Assembly (NCBI GenBank): GCA_022822725.1
Contig: JAJEAN010000002.1
Location: forward strand, 186,001 to 250,000
Origin: Candidatus Latescibacterota bacterium
Lineage (GTDB): Bacteria > JAAXHH01
Reading direction: 5' to 3'
DNA length: 64,000 bases
In this document: positions 41,000 through 48,225 of the stretch, one piece after another
Layout of the letters: every line of letters starts with the position of its first letter
Position numbering within the stretch: position 1 is the first letter of the stretch
The notes under the pieces: model-generated
What the model was told of the DNA's origin: nothing
Databases searched by the model: none
What the model saw: the letters and a program-made list of their open reading frames with translations, nothing else
Translations under genes and position numbers: made by a program

Positions 41000-43648
41000 A
41001 TGCAGTGTATTTTCGGCAACAAAACAGCGACGCGCGTGCTACGCTTTGTCGCGGTGTTCTGCTTCATGGCGGTATTCCTTGCGGCTACCGCTCAGCGGGC
41101 ACTGGCGCAAGAGGGCTCCGAAGAAACGGCAGCCAGTGAAGACCAGTCGGCTTCGGCCGATCAGCAGTTACCCGAACTGCCCATCGTGCTGGACGAGGAA
41201 CTGGAAAGCATTACGGTGGTCGGAGCGCGGACGCAGCCCCGGACCATCACTCAGTCCACCGTACCCATCGACGTGATCCAGGTGGAGGAATTCATCCAGC
41301 AGGGCGGTTCGGACCTGGCCGACCTGATGCGGAACGTCGTTCCTTCCTACAACGTCAATACCCAGCCGATCAGCGACGCGGGCACGATCATCCGGCCCGC
41401 CAATCTGCGCAACCTGGCGCCCGACCAGGTGCTGGTCCTCGTCAACGGCAAGCGCCGGCACCGCGGCGCCGTGATCAACTGGTATGCAAACGCCGTGGCT
41501 GAAGGCGCGCAGGGTCCCGACCTGGCGGCGATTCCTTCCATTGCGCTCGAAAGAGTGGAAGTCCTGCGCGACGGCGCATCGGCGCAGTACGGTTCCGATG
41601 CCATCGCGGGCGTACTGAACTTCCAGCTCAAAGACAACTACGACGGATTCAACCTGGAGACCAAGGCAGGCAGCTTCCAGGACGGTTCAGGCAGGTTTCT
41701 CGGCGACGGGGAACTTTTCATGATTGCGGGTAATGTCGGCGTGGGCCACGAAGACGCATGGCTCAGTCTCAGCGTGGAATACGGCAATTCCAGCGAAACG
41801 GTCCGTGCGGTGCAGACCGCTTCCGGCAGGGCCCTGATCGCGGCCGGTAATCTCGACATCGCCAATCCCGAGACGTTCTGGGGCCAGCCCTTTGTACGGG
41901 ACGACCTGAAGATCTTCGCCAACTACGGCGCGGCAATCGCCGATAACCTCGAGTTCTTCGGCCACGCCAACTATGCCAGCAAGGAAGTCGACGGCGGGTT
42001 CTACTTCCGCAATCCGCACACCCGCGGCGGCGTGTACGAGGGTCCCACGGTGGAAATAGACGGCGTGATGCGGCCCACGCTGCTGGTCGGCGACCTGGAC
42101 GGCATTGGCCAGGGTGGCGAATGCGCACCGGTGCCCATCATCAACGACCGCCCGGACCAGGAAGCCTGGCTTCGTGTTCGCGACGATCCCAACTGCTTCT
42201 CGTTCCTGAAGATGTTTCCCGGAGGGTTCACGCCCCGGTTCGGCGCCTTCGCGTCGGACGAGTCCGTGATTCTTGGCATCAGAGGACGGGCGGCGAACTT
42301 GATGCGCTGGGAACTGAGCGCGGCGTACGGACGCAACGAGGCCGACTTCTTCATCTATAATACGGTCAACGCCTCCATGGGTCCCGACACCCCGACCTAT
42401 TTCGACCCGGGCTCCTATGTCCAGTCCGAAGTCAACCTGAACTTCGACGTGACCTATCCAGTCGGTAACAACCTGGTCCTGGCTGCCGGCCTCGAACGGC
42501 GGACCGAGACCTTCGAGCTCGTCGAAGGCCAGGTCGAGTCCTACCTGATCGGCCAGCCCCTCGCCAGCCAGGGATTCGCGCCGGCTACCAATGGTTTCGC
42601 GGGATTCAGCAAGGTCGCCGCTGGAGAGTGGAGCCGTTCCAACAATGCGATCTACCTGGAAGGCGGACTCACGCCCACGGACCGATGGCTGCTCGACCTG
42701 GCCGTGCGTGCTGAAGATTTCGAAGATTTCGGTACGACCACCAACTACAAGGTGGCCACGAACTTCAGCTTGTCCGACGAAGTGAAACTGCGCGGCAGCG
42801 CCAGCACGGGTTTCAGGGCGCCGACCCCCGGCCAGCAGAACGCGTTCAACATCACGACGGAGTTCGACTCGGATTTGAACGACCTGGTGAACAACGGGAC
42901 GGTGCCCTCCAACAGCCGTGCGGCCGAGTTGAAGGGCGGCAAGCCGCTCGACGCGGAGAAATCTGTGAATATCTCCGCGGGCCTCGTTTTTGATCTGGGC
43001 GCCGTGAGCGCCACGATCGATTACTTCGATATCCGGGTGCGCGACCGGCTGACGGTCTCCCAGAATTTCGAGCTCAGCGACGCGGAGAGAGCCCAGTTGA
43101 TCGTCGAAGGCATCACCAGCGCGGCGGGGCTGCAGGGATTTCAGTTCTTCACCAACGACTTCGACTCCGCCAACCGTGGGATCGATGTCGTGATTTCGGC
43201 GCCGGTAGGGACGGGCACGATGAGCCTGGCCTACAATTACACGAGCGCCGAAGTCACCGACCACAATCCGGAGATCCTGGACGCCACGCAGATCAAGGCG
43301 CTGGAGGAGGGACTGCCCAGGCAACGCGGCAATCTGACCCTGACCCAGTCCCTGGCCGATAATCTGAACGCCCTGGGACGGGCCAGCTACTACGGTTCCT
43401 TTTTCGATTTTCGCGATGGCGAGACCTATGGCAGCAAGGTCCTGCTGGATCTCGAGAGTACCATCACCTTCAACGACGACCGGTCAAGGATAACCATCGG
43501 CGCGCAGAACATCCTGAACACCTATCCGGACGAGAATCCGCATGCCGCCGGAGGCCCCTTGGGAGGACCCGGCAACAAGTACAGCCAGTACAGTCCGTTC
43601 GGCTTCAGCGGCGCATTCTGGTACGTCAAGTATGGCTTCTCGCTCTAG
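41000..43648 (+). CDS. TonB-dependent receptor
   Basis: An 882-aa outer-membrane receptor: signal peptide ending RALA, then ELESITVVGARTQPRTITQS (TonB-box-like VVGAR), plug domain (VPIDVIQVEEFIQQGG, VLVNGKRRHRGA, ERVEVLRDGASAQYGSDAIAG), and a large barrel ending FWYVKYGFSL. The pattern fits receptors for large or unusual ligands (IPR-type TonB plug with long barrel); ligand unknown. GGGAG lies before the ATG at 41000. An intrinsic terminator follows at 43721-43751. Confidence 0.92.
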   Translation: MQCIFGNKTATRVLRFVAVFCFMAVFLAATAQRALAQEGSEETAASEDQSASADQQLPELPIVLDEELESITVVGARTQPRTITQSTVPIDVIQVEEFIQQGGSDLADLMRNVVPSYNVNTQPISDAGTIIRPANLRNLAPDQVLVLVNGKRRHRGAVINWYANAVAEGAQGPDLAAIPSIALERVEVLRDGASAQYGSDAIAGVLNFQLKDNYDGFNLETKAGSFQDGSGRFLGDGELFMIAGNVGVGHEDAWLSLSVEYGNSSETVRAVQTASGRALIAAGNLDIANPETFWGQPFVRDDLKIFANYGAAIADNLEFFGHANYASKEVDGGFYFRNPHTRGGVYEGPTVEIDGVMRPTLLVGDLDGIGQGGECAPVPIINDRPDQEAWLRVRDDPNCFSFLKMFPGGFTPRFGAFASDESVILGIRGRAANLMRWELSAAYGRNEADFFIYNTVNASMGPDTPTYFDPGSYVQSEVNLNFDVTYPVGNNLVLAAGLERRTETFELVEGQVESYLIGQPLASQGFAPATNGFAGFSKVAAGEWSRSNNAIYLEGGLTPTDRWLLDLAVRAEDFEDFGTTTNYKVATNFSLSDEVKLRGSASTGFRAPTPGQQNAFNITTEFDSDLNDLVNNGTVPSNSRAAELKGGKPLDAEKSVNISAGLVFDLGAVSATIDYFDIRVRDRLTVSQNFELSDAERAQLIVEGITSAAGLQGFQFFTNDFDSANRGIDVVISAPVGTGTMSLAYNYTSAEVTDHNPEILDATQIKALEEGLPRQRGNLTLTQSLADNLNALGRASYYGSFFDFRDGETYGSKVLLDLESTITFNDDRSRITIGAQNILNTYPDENPHAAGGPLGGPGNKYSQYSPFGFSGAFWYVKYGFSL

Positions 43649-43720
43649 GTTCGGTTTGTCGCGCTGAATTCCGCAACCGATGCGGCCGCTTTACCAGACT
43701 GAATGCAGGCACAGTCGACT

Positions 43721-43751
43721 ACGCCCCGGAACGCTTGAAGTTCCGGGGCGT
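43721..43751 (+). terminator. Intrinsic terminator of the TonB receptor gene
   Basis: ACGCCCCGGAAC (43721-43732) and GTTCCGGGGCGT (43740-43751) form a perfect 12-bp stem with a seven-base loop, followed by TACGTTTTAT. It lies 72 bp after the receptor stop. Confidence 0.8.
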
Positions 43752-43764
43752 TACGTTTTATACC

Positions 43765-43876
43765 GGGCGGCCAGGGATTCGGGCGGCCCGGGATGCGGGC
43801 GGCCAGGGATTCGGGTGGCCAGGGATGCGGGCGGCCAGGGATGCGGGTAGACCGGGATTCGCGCGACCCGGGATTA
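43765..43876. repeat. 16-bp tandem repeat, seven units, between TonB receptor and rlmN
   Basis: GGGCGGCCAGGGATTC and variants repeat every 16 bp from 43765. The array starts 13 bp after the terminator stem and is not coding. The rest of the 43649-43947 gap contains only the terminator. Confidence 0.95.
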
Positions 43877-43947
43877 CTATTCAATAGACATCGCGCTCCT
43901 CCCGCCGTATCTTGGTCCGGCTTACACGTATTAACCGGAGCGGCCGC

Positions 43948-45105
43948 ATGACTGCGCAAAAGACACGTGATAAAGTTAAAAACCGGGCCGATAGGAAGCG
44001 CGAAGGCGTGAAGCCCGAAGGCGTGAAGCGCAAAGGCGTGAAGCCCGAAGGCGTGAAGCCCGAACTCAGAGGCCTTACGCTGCCCGAGATCTCGCGTATC
44101 GTCGCCGAGATGGACGAACCGGCGTACCGGGCCGGACAGATCGCTTCGTGGGTGTACGAGAAGGCCGCGGGTTCTTTCGACGAAATGACCAACCTGTCCA
44201 AGTCGTTGCGGACCGAACTGGCCGGCCGCACCTGTCTGAACCCCCTGACTCCCGTCCAGCAGTCTGAATCCCGTCACGGACCGACCACGAAGTACCTGTT
44301 CGAACTCCGGGACGGCCAGAAGGTGGAAACGGTGCTGATCGGCGGGTCGCGGCGCAATACGCTCTGCATTTCCACGCAGGTGGGATGCGCCATCGGCTGC
44401 CGGTTCTGTGCGAGTGGGCTCGAGGGTCTCGTGCGAAACATGACTTCGGCCGAAATCGTCGACCAGGTCGTGCAGGTCAGGAAGCAGGTCATGCTGGCCG
44501 GTGATGCACGCCCCATCAACAACATCGTCGTCATGGGCATGGGGGAACCGCTGGCGAATTACCGCCAGGTGCTCCGGGCCGTACGGATCATCAACGCCGA
44601 TTGGGGACTCGGAATCGGCGCCCGCAAGATCACGCTGTCCACCAGCGGACTGGTTCCGAAGATCTACCAACTGGCCGAAGAGAAGATCCAGTTCGAACTG
44701 TCCGTTTCGCTCCATGCCGCCGACGACCGGACACGAACCTCCATCGTCCCGATCAACCGGCGCTATCCGCTCAAGCAACTCATGAAGGCCTGCCGCCATT
44801 ACACCGGGGCCACCGACCGCATCATTACCTACGAATATGTCCTGCTCAAGGGCGTGAACGACCGGTTCCAGGACGCGGAAAACCTCGTAAAGCTCTTGAA
44901 AAAGGACAAGTGCAAGCTTAACCTCATTCCCTATAACCCGGTACAGGGCCTGCCCTATGAAACGCCCGATGAACACCGGCGTTCGGCATTCGCGGATGCA
45001 CTGCGGGCGGGCGGTCTCCAGTTGACCATTCGCCGGGAACGCGGCCGGGACATCGACGCGGCATGCGGTCAACTGCGTCTTGCCGAGTCCCGCAGATCCG
45101 GTTGA
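43948..45105 (+). CDS. rlmN: Dual-specificity 23S rRNA/tRNA adenine C2-methyltransferase RlmN
   Basis: A 385-aa radical SAM enzyme. The cluster motif is Cys147-x3-Cys151-x2-Cys154 (CAIGCRFCASG); the methyl-carrying partner Cys373 is in DIDAACGQLR; GGEPL-type SAM contact is VMGMGEPLANY. It methylates A2503 of 23S rRNA and A37 of some tRNAs. The N-terminus carries a non-conserved 20-residue EGVKP/GVKRK repeat from a 15-bp DNA repeat (44002-44061). GGAG lies eight bases before the ATG. Confidence 0.95.
   Translation: MTAQKTRDKVKNRADRKREGVKPEGVKRKGVKPEGVKPELRGLTLPEISRIVAEMDEPAYRAGQIASWVYEKAAGSFDEMTNLSKSLRTELAGRTCLNPLTPVQQSESRHGPTTKYLFELRDGQKVETVLIGGSRRNTLCISTQVGCAIGCRFCASGLEGLVRNMTSAEIVDQVVQVRKQVMLAGDARPINNIVVMGMGEPLANYRQVLRAVRIINADWGLGIGARKITLSTSGLVPKIYQLAEEKIQFELSVSLHAADDRTRTSIVPINRRYPLKQLMKACRHYTGATDRIITYEYVLLKGVNDRFQDAENLVKLLKKDKCKLNLIPYNPVQGLPYETPDEHRRSAFADALRAGGLQLTIRRERGRDIDAACGQLRLAESRRSG
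44002..44061 (+). repeat. 15-bp in-frame repeat in the rlmN N-terminus
   Basis: GAAGGCGTGAAGCCC and variants at 44002, 44017, 44032 and 44047 encode EGVKP, EGVKR, KGVKP and EGVKP. Confidence 0.92.
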
Positions 45106-45116
45106 CCGCCGCCAGG

Positions 45117-45215
45117 CGGACGAGCGGAGGACCACGCGGACGTGCCAGGCCGGCGGAACGAAAGCGTGGCGGCTGGTGTACCGCGCGAACGGGCGGAGGA
45201 CCGCGCGGACGTGGC
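45117..45215. repeat. Interrupted about 30-bp direct repeat between rlmN and GT9
   Basis: A GCGGAGGACC(A/G)CGCGGACGTG core occurs near 45124 and 45193, the copies separated by about 69 bp. The second copy lies just before the ribosome site of the heptosyltransferase gene. Confidence 0.7.
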
Positions 45216-45231
45216 GGCGCGGAGAAACATC

Positions 45232-46266
45232 ATGGATCATGAATCGTCACCCCGGATCCTCGTGGTACGGCCCGACCGGATCGGGGACGTGGTACTCTCC
45301 CTGCCGGTGCTGGACGCCCTTCGCCATCGCTGGCCGAAGGCCTACCTGGCCATGCTGGCACATACCTACACCCGCGACCTGCTCGAACGAAATCCCTGTC
45401 TGGACGCCGTATTCGAAGACGACCCGGAGGTTGTTCACCGTGGACCCGCGGGCTTTTACCACCAGGTGCGGCGGCTGCGTGCCCAGGCCTTTGACACCGC
45501 CCTGGTACTCATGCCGACCATGCGCCACGTGTGGATGATATTCCTGGCGGGCATCCCCCGGCGCATCAGCGTGGGACGGAAGGTCTACCACGCGCTCACC
45601 GGCACCCGGTCCCTCAGCCGCCACCGCTATATACCGCTCCGCCACGAATCGGATTTCTGCCTGGACCTGGCCCGGGTCATCGACGCCCGGGAACCCGGGG
45701 ACCGGCCGTTGATCGAATTGACGGAGGAGGAGCGTCGGGATGCCCGCGCGGTCCTGGACCGGACGCGGGGACAGCCGGTCATTGGCATCCATCCCGGCAA
45801 CGGACGCAACGCCCCGAACTGGACGGTCGAGCGTTACGCACGGCTCGCGCGGGCCCTGCAGGACCGCCATGGCGCGAAGATCGTCGTAACCGGGAGCGCG
45901 GAGGAAGGGCATCTGGCCGAAGCGATTTTATCCGGGCTGGAAGGTCCCGCCCTCTCGTTGGCGGGGCGGCTTACACTGGGCGAGCTGATCGCGGTGATCG
46001 GCGAACTGGACCTCCTGGTAAGCAGCAGCACGGGGCCCATGCACCTGGCCGGGGCGCTGGGCGTTCCGACGGTGTCCGTCTTCTGTCCCCTGCCCGCCAG
46101 GTCGCCCGAACGGTGGCGTCCCCTTGGCGGCCGGGACCGCAACCTGCTTCCGCCGGAAGGACAGTGTCCGACCTGCGACCGCGGACCTTTCTGCGACCTG
46201 TCCGGCATCACCGTGGACATGGCCGGGGAGGCGGTCGGCGAGCAGTTGGCCCGCACGTCGGGATAG
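45232..46266 (+). CDS. Glycosyltransferase family 9 (heptosyltransferase-like) 1
   Basis: A 344-aa GT-B fold enzyme: ILVVRPDRIGDVVLSLPVLDAL at the start (the RxxxIGDVVxxxPxL motif), GIHPGNGRNAPNW in the C-terminal domain, and SSSTGPMHLAGALGVPTVSVF, the nucleotide-sugar loop. Family members add L-glycero-D-manno-heptose to lipopolysaccharide inner core. I start at the ATG at 45232 (GGAG upstream); a longer frame to 45142 is repeat-derived. The final 36 bp, including the TAG, are duplicated downstream. Confidence 0.9.
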   Translation: MDHESSPRILVVRPDRIGDVVLSLPVLDALRHRWPKAYLAMLAHTYTRDLLERNPCLDAVFEDDPEVVHRGPAGFYHQVRRLRAQAFDTALVLMPTMRHVWMIFLAGIPRRISVGRKVYHALTGTRSLSRHRYIPLRHESDFCLDLARVIDAREPGDRPLIELTEEERRDARAVLDRTRGQPVIGIHPGNGRNAPNWTVERYARLARALQDRHGAKIVVTGSAEEGHLAEAILSGLEGPALSLAGRLTLGELIAVIGELDLLVSSSTGPMHLAGALGVPTVSVFCPLPARSPERWRPLGGRDRNLLPPEGQCPTCDRGPFCDLSGITVDMAGEAVGEQLARTSG

Positions 46267-46311
46267 CATGCAGGCGAGCAGTCGGCCCGTACGTCGGGAT
46301 AGCATGCAGGC
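46240..46311 (+). repeat. 36-bp duplication of the GT9 gene 3' end, including the stop codon
   Basis: The unit starting GAGCAG(T)TGGCCCGCACG occurs at 46240-46275 (with the real TAG at 46264-46266) and again at 46276-46311 (TAG at 46300-46302). Two base differences separate the copies. Confidence 0.97.
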
Positions 46312-46350
46312 GAGCCCGTCACCGCGCCGGCCAACGTACCTTTAACCTCG

Positions 46351-47598
46351 ATGTACGCAACGATGACCGTCTCTGAAACGCCATCCCGCATCCTCGTCAT
46401 CCGGTTCAGCTCGATGGGCGACATCGTGCTGACGTCGCCGTTGACCCGGCAACTGGGCCGGATCTGCCCCGGTGCGGAGGTCGAGTTTCTTACCCGCACA
46501 GCATACGCGCCACTGGCCCGTGCGCTGCCCGGGGTCGTCGCCGTGCAGTCCTTCGAACCCGGCACCAGTCTCGTGAGACTCGTCTCCCGCCTGCGCGAAA
46601 GACACTACGATCTGGCACTCGACCTGCATGGGAACCTGCGCAGCCGGCTCGTTGCCGTGGCGGGGATCGCGGGACGGGTGCTCCGGTACGACAAACGCCG
46701 GTTTGCCCGGATGGCCATCGTCAGAAGGCGCAGGCGATCCAGGTCCGTCCCCCATACGATCGACCGGTACCTGGAAGTTCTCGGCAGGCTTGACCCGGCC
46801 GCGACGCCCGGATTGCAAGGCGCGCAGGACGCGGCACCTGGACTGGAAGGAGCACAGGCCGCGGACGCCGCACCTGGACAGGAAGTTCTCGGCAGGCTTG
46901 ACCCGGCCGCGACGTCCGGACTGGAAGGCGCGCAGGACACGGCATCTGGACTGGGAAGGGCGTCGGACGCGGACGCCGCACCTGGACTGGAAGGCGCTGA
47001 TAACGCCGCGGAGTTGAGGCAACCGCATCTGAACGTCGAAGGCGCGGCGATAGCCATGGTGGAGGAACGACTGGCCGGGGCCGGCATCGGGCCTGATGTC
47101 CGGGTACTCGGCGTTGCACCGGGCGCCTCACATGGTCCGAAGCGCTGGCCGCCGGAGCGGTTCGCCCGTGTTGCGGACCACATGGCGGAGTCCCGTGATA
47201 TGAAGATCCTGCTGCTGGGCAGCGAGGCGGACCGGCCGGTCACGGGCGATGTGGCGCGCGCCATGAAGCATCCCGCCGTGGACTGGACCGGGGCGACCGA
47301 TCTGGCGATACTGCCCGCGGCCGTTCAGCGGTGCGCACTCGTGGTCAGCAACGATTCCGGTCCCATGCACATGGCAACGGCCGTGGGCACACCAGTAATC
47401 GGCGTCTTCGGCGCCACCCATCCCCACCTGGGGTTCGCGCCGGTCGGACCGGCGGACGCAGCCGTAACGCTAGACCTGCCGTGCAGCCCCTGCAGTCTGC
47501 ACGGGAACCGGGCCTGCCGGTTCCGCACCCATGCATGCATGGAGGAACTCGATCCCCGGCGCGTTATTGCCGAGGCGGAGCGCCGGGTACCGATTTAA
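46351..47598 (+). CDS. Glycosyltransferase family 9 (heptosyltransferase-like) 2 with repeat insertion
   Basis: A 415-aa GT-B enzyme. ILVIRFSSMGDIVLTSPLTRQL opens the N-terminal domain; GVAPGASHGPKRWPPERFA and VVSNDSGPMHMATAVGTPVIGVF lie in the C-terminal domain, with PCSPC and CRFRTHACM cysteines near the end. Between domains an extra segment of about 75 residues (142-217) consists of two 36-residue copies (EVLGRLDPAAT...) from a 108-bp DNA duplication. Typical members have a short linker there. With the preceding gene it should build lipopolysaccharide core. Confidence 0.9.
   Translation: MYATMTVSETPSRILVIRFSSMGDIVLTSPLTRQLGRICPGAEVEFLTRTAYAPLARALPGVVAVQSFEPGTSLVRLVSRLRERHYDLALDLHGNLRSRLVAVAGIAGRVLRYDKRRFARMAIVRRRRRSRSVPHTIDRYLEVLGRLDPAATPGLQGAQDAAPGLEGAQAADAAPGQEVLGRLDPAATSGLEGAQDTASGLGRASDADAAPGLEGADNAAELRQPHLNVEGAAIAMVEERLAGAGIGPDVRVLGVAPGASHGPKRWPPERFARVADHMAESRDMKILLLGSEADRPVTGDVARAMKHPAVDWTGATDLAILPAAVQRCALVVSNDSGPMHMATAVGTPVIGVFGATHPHLGFAPVGPADAAVTLDLPCSPCSLHGNRACRFRTHACMEELDPRRVIAEAERRVPI
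46774..46989 (+). repeat. 108-bp in-frame duplication in the second heptosyltransferase gene
   Basis: GAAGTTCTCGGCAGGCTTGA starts both units (46774 and 46882). Inside each are shorter imperfect repeats coding APGLEGAQ-like motifs. The unit spans the last helix of the N-domain and the linker. Confidence 0.93.
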
Positions 47599-47638
47599 TC
47601 GTACGCATGAACGAAGGTTGAGGCGCTGAGGTGGGATT

Positions 47639-48166
47639 TTACTCGTCGGCGCCGTATTCGAGGAGCGAGAAGACCGGACGATCGCCCAGTCGCTTCCGGC
47701 CGTCCAGGAAGGACAGTTCGATCAGGAACCCCAGGCCGGCCACGACGCCACCCGCTTCCTCGACGAGTCTGCAGGCTGCCGCCGCGGTCCCCCCCGTGGC
47801 CAGCAGGTCGTCCACGATGAGAATGCGGTCCCCGGGTCTCACGGCGTCCAGGTGCATTTCCAGTGCGTCCGTGCCGTACTCCAGTTCGAATTCGATCCGC
47901 CGCGTCTGGGCCGGGAGCTTGCCGGGTTTGCGCATGGGAACGATGCCTTTGCCCATGTGGTAGGCCAGTACCGGGGCGAGGATGAACCCCCGGGCCTCGA
48001 TGCCGGCGACGAGATCGATGGCGCGGTCCGTGTACTCGGTTACGAAACGGTCCACGGCCGTGCGGAAGGCGGCGGGGTCCTTGAAGAGCGTGGTCACGTC
48101 CTTGAAGTTGATACCGGGAATGGGAAAATTCGGCACGTTGCGGATCTTTTGTTTCAGTTCGTCCAA
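47639..48166 (-). CDS. apt: Adenine phosphoribosyltransferase
   Basis: A 175-aa type I phosphoribosyltransferase: IRNVPNFPIPGINFKDVTTLF at the start, VAGIEARGFILAPVLAY, and the PRPP loop ILIVDDLLATGGTAAAA. It makes AMP from adenine. A TTG start at 48166 is used because GAGG lies seven bases upstream and the family N-terminus then fits. Confidence 0.95.
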   Translation of the reverse strand: MDELKQKIRNVPNFPIPGINFKDVTTLFKDPAAFRTAVDRFVTEYTDRAIDLVAGIEARGFILAPVLAYHMGKGIVPMRKPGKLPAQTRRIEFELEYGTDALEMHLDAVRPGDRILIVDDLLATGGTAAAACRLVEEAGGVVAGLGFLIELSFLDGRKRLGDRPVFSLLEYGADE

Positions 48167-48225
48167 GTCACACCTCGATATTTATGAATACTACGGACTG
48201 TAGCAGCGCTGGGCCATGCTGGTCA

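Noticed and set aside
41687-43324. 545-codon minus-strand ORF
   Set aside because: Antisense to the TonB receptor, whose plug and barrel motifs are clear.
43765-43876. CRISPR array
   Set aside because: Units are contiguous with no unique spacers, and no cas genes are present. The same holds for all other arrays here.
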